This document shows, piece after piece, positions 38,756 through 60,316 of a DNA stretch of 64,000 nucleotides; position 1 is the first letter of the stretch; the number at the start of each line of letters is the position of its first letter. The stretch is from positions 103,501-167,500 of the forward strand of contig CAUJGJ010000030.1 of assembly GCA_963170055.1 (NCBI GenBank), in the 5' to 3' direction. The stretch is from Halisarca cf. caerulea. Lineage: Eukaryota > Porifera > Demospongiae > Chondrillida > Halisarcidae. The notes under the pieces are model-generated. The model was not told the origin of the DNA. It saw only the letters and a list, made by a program, of their open reading frames with translations, and searched no databases. Both the position numbers and the translations under genes were made by a program.

Positions 38756-41700
38756 TCAGAGTTTTGAACTGCCTTCTTCAACTTCAGGAACAGTGTCAGC
38801 ACTGTCTTGTGTCATCCTTCCATCTTGCGTTGACTGATCACTGGTTGTCCCCTACATACAGATATGAATGCAAGTAATATTTCTTTCCATTGCAAGTACG
38901 ATGTGCACATACGGTAGAAGATGGAGTGTAAAGTGTTTGATTTATAATATTCTCTATGGTCTGATTGACAGACTTAGTTCTGGTTAGATCAATGATGATG
39001 AGGGCAAGGGGAACCCTTGGGAATACATGTTGGATTCTCTCTGCCTGTAAATGAAGAGCAATGGAACACAGTGAAAAGAAGAACAAGAATCCTTCTTAGC
39101 GCATAATCTCACTGATCTATGAAGATTGTCAGCTTCTTGCATCCATGCATCATCATCATTGTGCAAGTCCACAGAGAAGGTTGGAAGCCAACTTGCAAGT
39201 GTAGAGCCTGAAGTGAGAGTGCTAATAATACACTGACAAGGGACAAATGTTTGTACAACACCAATTACTTACCATTGAAGTGAAGAAGTCTCCTCCTAAT
39301 ACAAAGTAAAGCATTTAATAGTTTATAGGCAATAACAAAAGGAATGAAAATAAATTTCTCATGAACATCATAGGTGGATCCAGAAAAAAAAGGGTGGTGC
39401 CACTTGGAATATATACAGGGTGGATAAGAGAACAGCAACTGCATGGTTCCATACTTGCAGTATAAACCAGTATCAGGGTGGAATAAAATGTCTACCACTC
39501 ATCTGACTTCTCAAGCTACAGATCGAGGTCATTAGCACATTTAGGTGATGAACACATTATTTACACAGCACTATGCTATATTAGCATGAGTAAAAATGCT
39601 ACTGAATATCCGGAAATATTGGTGACATTTTTATTTTGGCAGTTTGGCAGTCAGGATCAAAATCGCCAAATTTATATAAACCTACTTACTATACTTTGTC
39701 CTTGCTGTGCAACCTCCAAATTTAGTTTCCGCCAACATTTTATTACAGCCTGATCTTGCGCAAATCGCCAAATTTAATGATCGCCAATATTTCCGGATAT
39801 ATGGTATAAAGTATAGTCTACATATGCCTACAACAATGTACTCTTTGTGTGTTGTGATGCAAGATGACATCATATAAAATGGTGGTTGCCAGTGTTGTGA
39901 TTTTTTTTCAGCTTGTTACTCTGAAAGGGGTAGTATAAGCTGGTCTAGCTGAATATATACCACTTAAATCTGCTACTGACTTGGAATCTCAGAGTGAAAA
40001 CATGAAAATTGTAACCTGTTACAGGGGAGAATATGGCCAGTAAGACTACCCTTCCAACATGGCTGATCTACGTAAGTTCTCCAGCTATACCTTTGAAAGG
40101 AATTCAAGTACAGCTACTTAAGTTGCAACGAAGGAAGCTTAGGATTAGTACCCTTCAAAAGTAGGGCTGTAATCAATTTTATCAAAGTAGTTTTTGAATG
40201 CGTCCCAAAAATGTCTATTTTTGCCTCGCCTTGCCCTGGGCACTTAGCAGGCTTCTGCAATCATGACGTCATAGGTCTGTGGTGTTCAGTCTGAGGCTTG
40301 CAGGTAAACATTCAATCTCACAGTTATTACCGAGCGGTTTAGCGAGGTTAATTGTTTCCGTCGTATAGGGGAGTCTGATCGAGAAGCCCACGCACTTAAT
40401 CGTATATTTTGGCCAATATGTCGTTTCTTTGTGCGCAAGTTGCAAGTCGGTGATAAAGTAAAGTGGCAGTGAAGTGGCAATAACAGAAGCGGGCAAACGT
40501 GTTCTATGTGATAAGGTAAACTTTATGTGCATTTCCCCATTGGGTATTAGACAAAACGCGCCCAAAGTCACTTACGTTTGGGTCCGTGACAGTCCCATCT
40601 TGACCGATACGAAAAAATTAACAATCTTCATTATTATTGCACAATAATGTCTAAAACTTCTATACAGCGATTTTCAAGTTTCTTCCGCTAAACAGTAGGA
40701 TTCACAATTTTGTTGTTCGGGTGATCGAATTGAGTAGCCATTGTGTCAGCCATTGTGTCGGACATCTTTAGGGGCATCTTTTTTGCAACTGCGCATGCGC
40801 AAGGACACGTGTAGATTATATGGCGCTATCTCCAAGACTGCTCTGTTTGCTTTCTTTGTTGTTTCGGCGAAGTCTATAGGACGTCTTCTTTCTCTGACAA
40901 CTTTGTTCGAGTACAAGCTATAAAAATGAAAAAATAAAGGAATTACGAACTGCTGTCAACTTTTACCAATAAACTGGCGGCCTGTTTTGGTTGGAGTCGA
41001 ATATGTCAGTTTTATCTATGGTTTCGAAACAAGTGATTTAGCGAAAAGAAGTAAGAAAATTGAAATGTGAAGTGTCATAAAAAGGTATTGATTGACAAAT
41101 TACAGTTCAATATCGTTCGTGTGTTGCGCACTTTTGTTATTGTTTTCCACTGTACTTGGAACACTTGATTTGACTAACTACGGTTCATGTGCACCACTTT
41201 GCACCATCTTGTGATAAAATTATACATATTTGATTGACATAATCTGCAATGTGTGATTATATCTGATATGATAGAGACTAATTGCATGCTACGTTGACTT
41301 ATGATAATATAACTTTCAAACAAATTCTATAACGTAACAGATCATTTGTACAAAATCAATGCACAAAATGTTCTGGCCATGTAGGCCTTCATCAGCTGCA
41401 TAAAATGTTTTATACAGCTGATGAAGGCCTACGTGGCCGAAACGTTGTGTGCATTGATTTTGTACAAATAATCTGTTACGTTCCTGATCGAATGTAAACT
41501 GACACTTCACATTTCATTTAACATCCTGATATATACATGGAGCTCATTTTCACTGGTATTGTTGGTATGCCGTTTTCTAAAATTATACATGCAATACAGC
41601 AAAGAAAACATGTAATTGAGCACATGATGTATTCCCCTTGACTATTGTTTGTCGAAGTCTAAGTCTGAGAGATGTATGTAGTACATGTATGGAACATGCA

Positions 41701-44700
41701 CCGCTATGCCAAATATTATTATAATGTGACATCAGTGGACTTTCAAACTGATATAGCAAATGATTATGTACCGTATATGCTCTAATTTTTCTTCATTCCA
41801 AATATTCGTCATGGGCTCCAAAAGGGATGAAAAGCATTCTAATTGATGACGAAATAACATGTGTTTTAATCCTACGTATGTCAGAGACCCTAATTATTCG
41901 TCACGCAGGCTGGCCGCCTTCATTCTGCCATTTGTTGTGCCATTGATATACCGTACTGGAGAAACCGCTTTTCCTTCGTTTATATTTGTCATTTTTATTT
42001 CGTTTGAGTAATCGTCAAATCATGGAAGATTTTCATTTTTCATTCGAAATTCCTTGTATATGTGCATGGTATCCTCGAACGGGCGCAACAGTTCTCAAGC
42101 TAGAAACGTCTATTTTTTGATGGTTCTAATTCGCCGTCATTGATTCTAAATATTTGTCCCCCCATTCCAATTATTCACCACCTTTCAGAAACCTTGCAAT
42201 TCCATTCCAAATGACGTTTTTTCGTGACAATTGCTCTGACGAAAAATTAGAACATAAACGGTATATGCACATTTATGTATATTTGTTAAATTCTGATTTT
42301 AATTGGATTATACCATGTGAAATGTGTCTGAAGACAGCCTCTGCAGAAACCATGGATTTCATCGCAATCAAACAAATCTAATGTAACCCAAAATTTGAAC
42401 CTATTTTATACACAGCAGCCTGTGTCGCAACTGTACTCCAAGCACCTGAATATGTCAAATCCACAAATTTAAATGCACTTACATACAAATCATCTAAAAC
42501 ACAATGTCATGCAGATTGGCTACACATCACAGAAACAAATTTCATGTACGTATGAGCAGCAAGTTATAAATGACATTGTGTGATGTATGTTCAATCAATA
42601 TGAAGTTCATGGATTCAAAAGAAATTTTAAAGTCAGACTTAATTCTTGAAAAAAAAAACAGACTGTTTGTTCAAATAGAACCAAATAATAAACCAAAAAT
42701 GTTTGCAACTTTGTTTCTATCACTCGATCATGCAGTTGTGTGGTGGTACATGAATTACAATATTATTGATTCAGAATTAATCAAGGTCTACGAATGCATA
42801 TGTTCAGGTAAATTGACAATAGCATTATGTTGAGGAAGCATAATTATAATACTAACTTCTAGCACCATGAACTGCAAATTGGTTTCTTGTGCAGATTATG
42901 TGCAGTGGTACATGTCACATGCATTGCTCAGTGCTAGTGTCAATTTGAATGTTCAAGCAGGCCAAATTGAACCAAGCATTGCAATTCAATTGAATCATAT
43001 ACAATGAAAAGTGACCATTTATTTTGGCAATGCAAATTTAACGCAGTGTCACCAGAAGAAATAAAAACTCAACAGATTTGTGTCAATCACTGATGCATGA
43101 CTCAATCAAATTGAATGTCAAATGTCACAAATTGCAAATGTTACACTGTCGTACAGCCTTGCTTCACGAGTACTGATACTGTAGTCTACACACTGTGTCT
43201 TGCAAGCATGTGTCAAGTGAGTAAACAACAAGACTGCTAACTTTGCATCTGCATGGCCATTGTAATATACCATTGCACTGGCAATCTAGCCTTATAACTC
43301 AAAGCATGAGCACACACATCAGTTTTGAATTCATAAGCAGCAGTCAAAATGGAATTGAACACAATTCAATTTCTATTTCAAAATTCAATTTTTGTTTTAG
43401 CAATCGCGAGGTTCTGAACTTGGTTCACAACTAGTTTTTAGAAAGAAGACAACTGTGGTTTCTTTTATGGGGGGCAAGGGGGAGGGTTAAAGAGGGTATT
43501 TAGCTACACACACACACACACACACACACACCTGACCCAGTTGCCAAAACTTCCCCCCTCATGCACTTGAATTCCTGTAACACACATGCACAATTGCAAC
43601 AGACTAATCTATGTATGTACTGTATTCGGAACCTGCTTGAGTGGCACAAAGGAGCCTCAAGAAAACTAGCTGTTTAAGGCCCCACCTGCTACCTCACTAT
43701 ACCTTGCTATTGCCCCTCTCCTTTTTGTGCCTTGCCTACATTCATTTATAGGCAAAGCACAAAAATTGTAGGAAAATAAGGGAAGGGTGCATGGTAAGAG
43801 TATCCAGATAGAGTGAGTGTTTTGTGAGTATTGGGGTGATACTGTATGATATTGAAGACTCAAAGAACATGGTCTCAGCAAACATCCCAAATGAGCCTGA
43901 CAGTCTAGATCTGTCCTGAAATCTTGTACTACGTATTTTTCTGAATAAACCTGATGGTTATCTTAGATCCCCTTTACAGACATCACACCATGCAATAGAC
44001 CCTAGTGGACATGAATACCATAGATGCTGATTTTTTTTTGGCTAGGATGATATTTTTGCTAATTAGCAGGTTTAGGCTGTGATTGCAAAAATTTAGGAAT
44101 TTTGCTGCCATTGTCTGTGTAGGTATTGTATGTGTACAGTGTCAACTGCAAAAATTAGATTGCAAATGTTCTTCAATATGCAATATTAGCAAAATTTTTA
44201 GCCCATAGAAAAATCCACGTCTACGGTACATTAGTTGCAAGTGAGTACTAAAGTAGTATAATAATGACTATATCAACTGGGCTAGTAAATGAATACTTGG
44301 GCTGGTATCTTTTAGGTGTCACTAGCCCAGTTGGCTAGTGAAGGAAAAAGTTAGTTTACAGCCCTGCTGTTACTTTCTGTTATAGGTAGTCTAGTAATGT
44401 AGTACTTCCCATCTGCACAAATTTGGGTATCTGGCTTCAAGGTGGTGCCTGGGCACCACAAGCACCACCCCTGGATCCACCCTTGACAACAGTAGATATA
44501 TATGTATGTATGTATGTACGTACATACGTACATACCTTAAGGGAATCCTGTTGGGTACTTCCTGAGTGCCTGTATACTCTCTGGATTCCAAATCTGCCTG
44601 CGCCATTCCGAGAGCTTCATTCAGTGGTTGTCGGCAAACAGGACAACTTAGATCATATTGTAACCAAGATCGAAGACATCCCCTATAAGTCAGTACAAAC

Positions 44701-47700
44701 AATACACATTCAACTAAAATCACATTACAGTCATAGAATCCTTATATTCAACATTTTCCAACAAACATGTGAAATATGTGTTCGCAGGGTAATTTTCTGG
44801 CATGTGTCATTTCTTCCCAGCAAATTGAACACTGGTTCTGTTCGCTGAGTTCATCAGAAGACGCAGATGGAAACCTATGTAGTACAAAATAAGAAACTCA
44901 GTCATTTAGGCCTTATAATTCAGCTCAACATGTATCTACAGAATGTAAGTGGGAAGGCATAGCATGTATACACAGGAAAGCAGAGAAATCCACACGTACC
45001 GAGTATCCATGTTAGTGCTAACTTGGAGATAGGTATAATGTTTTCTCAACCTGAGCTGTATCTCTTGATACAGAAAACGGAGTCTCATCATCAAAACTAG
45101 ACTGGCCATGCTTGGAAACCAATATCCCCACATCTGCAAGACCAGTTGTCACATTATAATCACACTGCAAAAACTGGTGGACAAAATTCACTTACAATCA
45201 TATGTAAGTGGTGTATAAAATCTACTCCCAGAGCTCCAAGTTCTAGGATGACTTCCACATAGTGAAGGTATGCTCCCTTATTCTCCCACGGAGTACTGTG
45301 GTGCATGTCCCATAAGTAAACCATATACCTATAATATAACAATGGAATAATGTGTCAATCCAGCATATACGCACATGTACCACTATCAGATGAAAAATAC
45401 TTACCTAATCAAAGTATGGACAGTTCTTGATGAAAGAATGAATACCTAACAGGTGAGGACAGGATAGGGTTTGATCTTGCATACAAGCAATATTACATGT
45501 ACATACCTCAGAGCACAAAAAGGCAAAATGGCTGAACCCAAACTGCCAGCCAACAACAGCGCAGACCATGAGGAGTCCACCGCAGGAAAGTACAATGCCG
45601 CCCAACAAGGCTACTACTTTAACGTGTGCAGATGTTGCAACACGGGGTGAGAATGAAAGCTGCAATACGATGCAAAATACAAATTCAAACAACATAAAGG
45701 CATTTTCAGGAAACACAAACTTACATATTCAAATCGGTCCTTACATAGTTCACTTATAAGTGAGAAGAAACCTAAGGCTACAAACCACATGCACCATCCA
45801 GAAATATCATGGAGATCTTGAACATCCATGACGCCAAACAAAAAGATGAATTTGTAAAATACGAAGTTCCAGAATTTGTCTCGTAAATGCTAAAAGGATA
45901 TAAAATGATTATAACAAACATGAAAATGTGCAGGATTTTAGCTAAAACAGGATAGCAGGGTGGTACCACCGTGCTTTCATCCTCCCCATCCTGTAATGAA
46001 TCAATTGCTCCCCTTTTACGACAGTATCCCCTGCTTACAAATGATCCCAAGCCCCATGAATTCCTGCTATAATAATAATATTGTAGCCATTTGTTGAGAT
46101 CATGGAGATTATGACTACAGGGGCACAAATCCACCACTTTAGTGCATGGATTAGTAATTTTACTTTACATTGACTAGGATAAAAAAATGTGGTGGATAAT
46201 GACAAGAATTCACTGTGCCACAATCACAGACCCCCCCTCCTCCCATGCTATAGAGAAATTCTGGCTAGAACACTGATGTGATATTAACCCTTACCATGGT
46301 TATTTCCATTTGTTATTCACTGGGTACCCCAAGATTCAATGTGATATTAATTGGAGTAGTGTGATATAAATTGGAGTAGTGTGATATGGGTTAAAACAAT
46401 GTGATAAATGTAACCTTAAGAGGATAGTAGTTAAGTGACAAACAATAATCAAGAGACCAACTGGCAGTGTATACAATAGCAGCTTCCAGGACTGGTGAAG
46501 AGGAAAGACAATGCACCCTGTATGCAGCCCCTCAATCATAGAATGCTTTCTTTGTATGTGTTCAATACTCCAGTGCAACTTCATACACCTAGCTGGAAAG
46601 TGGTCTTTCACATTACAAAGCTTGGCGAAATCACTACAGTATCTGTCTAGTTTTCATTACCTAAAAACATACATGCATGTTTCGCACAGTCTCTTGCCTC
46701 ATAAAAGCACACAACTTTGGTGAGAATGCTGTAGTCAGGAGAGCAAACCTGCCATGCAGGTATACGATTGACAGGTCTCGCAGTAACCAAAAGATTCAGC
46801 CAGCTTTCCATCGCAAAGCAATATCCGCTAAAATTTACTGCTGCCAAACGCGGATTTTACAATCGTTAGGGCAATATGACAGCTGAACGAATTGAGAAAT
46901 TGACTGATCGAAACTACTGCTCTTCATTTGGCCTCGACGTCTCACTGTTTCCAACTCCTTTACGATCGTTTCTATAGACAACAAGTCGCTCTCCTCTCAG
47001 GAATGCCTACTCCGTATTAGGTGCTCCCAGGGCTAGGAAAGAGACGTATGATCATTTACCTGGTAGAATTTTCCATAAAAAGCTACTGAGCTACATTTGT
47101 CCACCTCTAGGATTAAATATTCACTCAGTATACACACCTCACGTGCCAATCCGTGGGAAAACATAAGCTACTGCAAGTCAGCTAAACCATGGCACACTGT
47201 GGTGGATGTGTTCATTGAATATGAAGCAATCCTCTTCTGGTACTGAAGACCGGAGCAACTGTCTATTATTAGGTACATGTGAAACTACAACATTATAATG
47301 ATATTGCATGTCAACTGGCTCCAATAAACACATTAGTATGACAATCATAAATTTGGATAGCAATAAGCAATTTTGCACAAGGATGCCCTAAGCAGTACTT
47401 TCACCCGCTAAAATGACGACAATGCAGTACTAACAGGTCCATCCAAGACACAATAGCAAAAATGGATTGTGGATAAATGATTCTTTCCTGCCAAATAGAC
47501 ATTCTGTTAAGTTCCCCGGGACAACCAGATGACAAAATTTGTGAGACAACCATTCTCTTAAGTGTTAAAATATATCCTTGTATTTTGAAAGAGAAGGAAT
47601 GAAAAGCGGAGGACCAACCAAAAAAAACCCAGTAAACTAACAGACAAGTAGATAGATGGTGTGTGTGTGTGTGTGCGTGTGTGTGTCTAGGTCTATGTAT

Positions 47701-48828
47701 GTGTGCATACCATAAAATGCAATTAATTCAATCCAAACCAATGGGCAATATGGAAATATCTCATGTATTCATTTATTGTTAAATTCTCCCAAATAATACA
47801 GTATACTTTACCACAGTTTTCACTAAATGCAGACATGTTCATGGACTGTATACAAGTGAATCTTACGGCACAAAAATAATTTAACACTTCAAACTAAAAA
47901 AATATATATCTGGACTTGGATAGTATGTATCATGTACTAATCTTACAAATTTTGTGAGTGGCTTCCTTCACAAAATTTTGAACAATATACAAATAATCAT
48001 GTGCAAGTAGTAAGTCTTCTATAGGAGTAAGATAACAACCATCATGAAATTTTAATTCCCGAATAATCTATGTTCTAGTCCCATTTAGCCAGCTCCATGC
48101 TTGGTGTGACTGACATCAGTCCCTGCAAACAGCCAATCAAAATTGGGTCTGAGCTATGTCAGATCATCAAATTCTATGTACCTCTCCTAAAATGAAGCAA
48201 GTCATGAAATTTCAGGGTTGAAAAATGGGAAAGAGAGAGGGCTACAGAGAGGGCTGGTATGAGAAACTGAAAGGTCACACAGGTGGTAGAATTACTACGT
48301 AACTATTGATCAGCATACATTCATTATAATTATTAGTCTCACCTGTGTTTCACTGACTCGAACTGATCCGAACACATAGCTGACTAAAAACTTGCCAAGC
48401 AAAAACAAACAGCAGCAAGCCATGTTGAGCAGTGCCTGGGCAGAAACACAAACTTGACAATAATTACCAAAGACGAATATGTTTGTGTCGAATTGCTACT
48501 GTTTACTAGAATTACGATAAGGCAGAAACGCTACACCTCCTCATCATCACCACAGATAATTGTACCTCCTAATACCTCATTCAAGTATCTATGACCATAG
48601 ATAATAATATAGTACTATCTATGCTATGACCCTCGGCTATGACACACCCGCGGACGCACCCATCAATCACAAACAACTCACCCAGGTGCACCACACTTCG
48701 CCCTGAAGTGACCCATAGAATCCTTTTTCTGAGCTTAACGCATAACCAATCGACACAGCAAAGCTTAAAGCACTTATAGCGGAATAGGAGGCTAGATTAG
48801 GCAAAGGTAGGTGATCAACGGTAGACAT
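38756..48828 (-). CDS. AMFR: AMFR/gp78-like ER membrane E3 ubiquitin ligase (complete, 488 aa)
   Basis: AMFR is a polytopic ER ubiquitin ligase of ER-associated degradation. Thirteen phase-consistent exons on -: 48828-48682, 48435-48343, 45889-45725, 45659-45507, 45445-45405, 45328-45196, 45133-45000, 44874-44767, 44682-44536, 39295-39273, 39207-39113, 39044-38913, 38851-38756. Several membrane segments fill residues ~1-250 (HLRDKFWNFVFYKFIFLFGV and following match the vertebrate protein closely). The RING finger spans ~304-345 (CSICWEEM, PCEHIFH, CLRSWL, CPVC). The ASWLPTFSV motif follows, then a CUE ubiquitin-binding domain at ~414-450 (IQHVFPRVPLALIIIDL). The protein stops ~40 residues after CUE, so the Ube2g2-binding and p97-binding C-terminal parts of the vertebrate protein are missing. 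Intron 39296-44535 is TE-rich. Confidence 0.93.
39609..39797. mobile_element. MITE with TCCGGAAATATTGG ends, copy 1 (AMFR intron)
   Basis: Ends TCCGGAAATATTGG and CCAATATTTCCGGA with TA on both sides. The interior has repeated GGCAGTTTGGCAG/CGCCAAAT words. A related, nested copy is at 54240-54734. Confidence 0.8.
39798..41330. other. AMFR intron stretch, partly CG-richer, no gene resolved
   Basis: The stretch 40200-40980 has more CG, plus a palindromic TGCGCATGCGCA site (about 40791) like an NRF1 site. This suggests an old promoter or a TE body. No frame above 100 aa looks coding. Confidence 0.4.
41331..41482. repeat. Palindrome with hammerhead-like ribozyme core
   Basis: Arms 41331-41398 and 41415-41482 are inverted repeats with few mismatches. 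On + the right arm has CTGATGA (41418-41424), a GGCC/GGCC stem with loop TACGT, then GAAAC (41439-41443): the order of conserved hammerhead boxes. The left arm read on - has CTGATGA and the same stem but AGAAC instead of GAAAC. An unpaired A and unclear stems I and III leave activity uncertain. Confidence 0.6.
41771..42261. mobile_element. 491-bp MITE with CCGTATATGCTCTAATTTTTC-type ends
   Basis: The left end CCGTATATGCTCTAATTTTT is mirrored by the right end (CCGTTTATGTTCTAATTTTT read on -), with TA on both sides. The interior has repeated ATTC(CA)AAATATTCGTC-like words. It lies in the AMFR intron. Confidence 0.8.
42262..44017. other. AMFR intron stretch without a gene
   Basis: AT-rich, with a CA microsatellite near 43506-43530 and many short repeats of CAATTTGAATT type. 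No convincing exon or RNA gene. Confidence 0.5.
44018..44226. mobile_element. 209-bp MITE with CCATAGATG/CATCTACGG-like ends
   Basis: Imperfect ~40-bp inverted ends (CCATAGATGCTGATTTTT against CCGTAGACGTGGATTTTT on -) with TA on both sides. It lies in the AMFR intron. Confidence 0.7.
45890..48342. other. AMFR intron 2 (2.45 kb)
   Basis: It contains the dispersed repeat at 45932-46277 and GT-rich microsatellite sequence near 47660. A stretch around 46500-46860 reads in fairly long - frames but was not recognised. The sequence around 48060-48180 matches a short dispersed repeat also seen near 26640 and 35340 (GGGGACTGATGTCA-like). Confidence 0.5.
45932..46277. repeat. Dispersed ~280-bp repeat, copy 2 (AMFR intron)
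   Basis: Second copy of the family at 11916-12200, in the same orientation relative to +. It is longer by insertions in its middle. It lies just upstream of AMFR exon 3 on the gene's own strand, inside the 45890-48342 intron. Confidence 0.65.
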
Positions 48829-49014
48829 TTATTTCAGTCGCGACCTGTGAATAAGGTGACGTCATGAAGAATTTCCTGTCACAATTAGTCTGGCACGCTA
48901 GACTATGTCTACCTACTTGGCGGGAAACTCGACCAGTGTGACTGCTTGAGCACGAGACCACCTACTACTGTAAAGTACTGTAGGCATAGATACTGTGTGC
49001 ACTTATAAGATGCG
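48829..49014. promoter_or_regulatory. Shared bidirectional promoter region of AMFR and BLM
   Basis: Only 186 bp separate the AMFR ATG (-, 48828) from the BLM ATG (+, 49015), so both promoters and 5' UTRs overlap here. A small palindrome TAGTCTGGCACGCTAGACTA lies at about 48889. No clear TATA box serves either side. Confidence 0.7.
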
Positions 49015-57554
<8,540 letters not shown>

Positions 57555-58146
57555 ATTTTCTATTCCCCAATTCAATTTTTAATTCGTTAATTATTTTATG
57601 GGCATTCCTTCTGTAATATTCTAAATACTATTACAGTCAATCTAATAGCATTATTCAGTTACTGTACTCTTATGATACCTGTGATATTCTTAAACATTAT
57701 AAGATTTTTGTATACTATATGTACATGTATCTACAGAATTTGAAATATACTGACTTATATGCATGTTATGCATGGAATCATATTCAGAATGGCAATAGAC
57801 ATATCCATAACACAATATACGTATACACTACATAATATTTTTCTGTGGTCAATCTGCATGATCATGAGTTACATGTACTGTACGTGTGGAAGCACCAGGC
57901 TCAGTAGATGGGACACAGATTGTCTGCGCTAGTTACAAGCCCATGCATACCAGGAACTAGTCCTACATGTGACCATGCAAGGGATCATGCATGGTTAGAC
58001 AATCAGATCTCAAGATGTGTGGTTTCCAGTCTTAACGGCACCTGCATGAACAGATAGAATTAATTATTAGAGGATTGGCATACGGAAAAAGTCTTTGACC
58101 ACATGTTATGCACCTGTCTATATAGTGATCACTGTAGCCTGGTCTA

Positions 58147-58333
58147 CCGTATTTGCTGGAGTATAAGTCGCACTTTTAAACTCAATCCTAGGTAGTATTT
58201 TGTAGACTACGACTTATACAATGAATGCTATATGTATTATACACAGTGTGTTATGCATGCACTTATGTGTTGGTCAGTTTTATTATATTATGCGACTTAA
58301 ACTTGGGTGCGACCTATACTCCAGCAAATACGG
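58147..58333. mobile_element. 187-bp MITE with CCGTATTTGCTGGAGTATA ends
   Basis: Left end CCGTATTTGCTGGAGTATAA and right end TATACTCCAGCAAATACGG are inverted repeats. Perfect TA duplications lie at 58145-58146 and 58334-58335. Interior repeats of GCGACTTA/TAAGTCGC type. No coding. Confidence 0.88.
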
Positions 58334-59662
58334 TATATATGGGCCACCTCATATACCTTTAAAATTTATTATTTTGTACCGATCAAGATTTGTGTGTTGG
58401 TTGGTTCATGGGCCTCCTTGTACCTTCACAGAGACCTGTATGCTGGCCCATGGGCCACCTCATACCCTTGTACAGAGACCTGCATGAATGCTGGTCCATA
58501 TGTATGGGTCACCGGTGATGTACTCAAGCATCTCTGAACATATAAGGACCACCTGCGTGCAAGGACCGCCATCACATGGTCCTTTGAGTGGACATTATAT
58601 AGACAGGTTTTACTATAGAGAATATATGTGTGCCACATGCAATGCACTTCTTAAGGAACGAGGCCCAATGAGGCACAATAAAGGTATGACGCAAAACTTC
58701 AGGATTGAAGGAATATGTATAATACTATATAATAATACTATGTATTGTAAGTGTTGAATGAGCCACCAAATCTGGCCTCATATATTTATTCATATAATTA
58801 TATAAATCTTGTAAATAGAGGTTAATTCTTGCAGCCCAAGTTAAGTTCAACGAAATCCCAGCTCTCTTGCAATGAACATGCACAATATGCGAATACTCTA
58901 CATGACATGCCTCTCCAGGTAGCTAGCAATTATTGTTTATGTCTCTTAGCATGACCCAACATTTCTGCATGTGAAGTCTGCATAATTAGTACATCTGTTA
59001 TTTAACCCACTTCCTGTAGGTATTGCATGCTTTAAGCTGTCCACCCATGAACAGGTGCATCTGTGGTTGCTTCCACAGCAGTCTTTTTCACTATTCTGCT
59101 GATAGCTAGACTGATACTCTTAAGATCTGGATGCATTATATGTTTCTGCAGCTAGTGAAGGTCACAGTCTTAAGCTTTGCAGGGATATGCACAGTAGACT
59201 ATTTCCTTTGTCTGCATTCATAATATCTGCTTTAAACTCTGCATGGTGAGTACAGAGTAGTGCAAAGGTAGACATATAAGAATGTACAGGAATCATCTAC
59301 TATAAACTCCTACAAGAACTGCGACTATTTCTACATTTTTGGGGAGACATAATATTGCTGACCATTTATAGTGAGGATAAAGCATCAATGGGTGGTACGT
59401 ACGTGAAGAATGAACTTGAGGATACAGAGAATGCTCATATACTGTGTATTTACAACCAAATAAAGCGACCATAGAATGAACTGGGACATATGCTGTGCCA
59501 GAATTCTATGGATTGAGAACAGAATTGTAAGAGGAGTGTAATATTGCAGGGGGGGTGTGGGTCAACAAATTTAAATCAGGAATAACTACAACTTTGACTC
59601 AGGTATCATGAGTCACATATTTATGGGATATCCCCCCGATTGGGTGAGCATGATATATTATA

Positions 59663-60316
59663 CAGTGTAGTCCACTTAATTCAAATTTCTGGGGGAGCAG
59701 CAAAAGTTTGAATTAACTATCCTATGTTGTATAGCTAATGTTGGATTCCTATCTACTAGATGTCACCTTAACCAAATGGATGATAAATGTCAGCTGGATA
59801 ATTAATGCCTGAATATGGAGGTTTGAAATACAAAGCAAATTATACAAAAGTACTACATGAGAACGCCTCAGAAGAATGTTACTGTACTTCAAAGTGATCA
59901 CCAACGTAGGGTAGTTGGAAGGGGATCATTCTGGAAGACTAAACTGAAAAGTCTCCTATTTTTTCATTCTTTTACATGTTCATCCTCTTTAATTTTAAAA
60001 TACAGTGAAACCTCTATTAAAGGACACCTCCAAAATCCAGAAACCTCCCTAAATAGGACACCATTGCTCTGTCCCATTTGAGCTCCCTCACATTGACATG
60101 TGTACAGTTTATTCCTCTGAAATAAGGACACTTCCATAAACAGGATAGCTTACTGTGGTCCCAATGGTGCCCATATTACAGAGGTTTCACTGTATATTGA
60201 ATTTCCTTACAAATTCTATGTATTGCAAGTATATAGGAACTGAAGTTGTATAGTTGAATTATTATAAGCAAATTAAACTTTGAATTAAGCGGATTTGAAT
60301 TATACGGACAACACTG
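59663..60316. mobile_element. Inverted-repeat element with CAGTGTAGTCC ends, host of a nested MITE
   Basis: Left end CAGTGTAGTCCACTTAATTC matches the reversed right end CAGTGTTGTCCGTATAATTC. TA flanks the left end. The right flank has decayed. The younger MITE 60003-60192 lies inside. Confidence 0.7.
60003..60192 (+). mobile_element. 190-bp MITE, CAGTGAAACCTCT family, copy 2
   Basis: Full-length relative of 32636-32823 with TA on both sides (60001-60002 and 60193-60194). It sits inside another inverted-repeat element (59663-60316), so it inserted later. Ends resemble pogo/Tigger-type elements. Confidence 0.85.
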
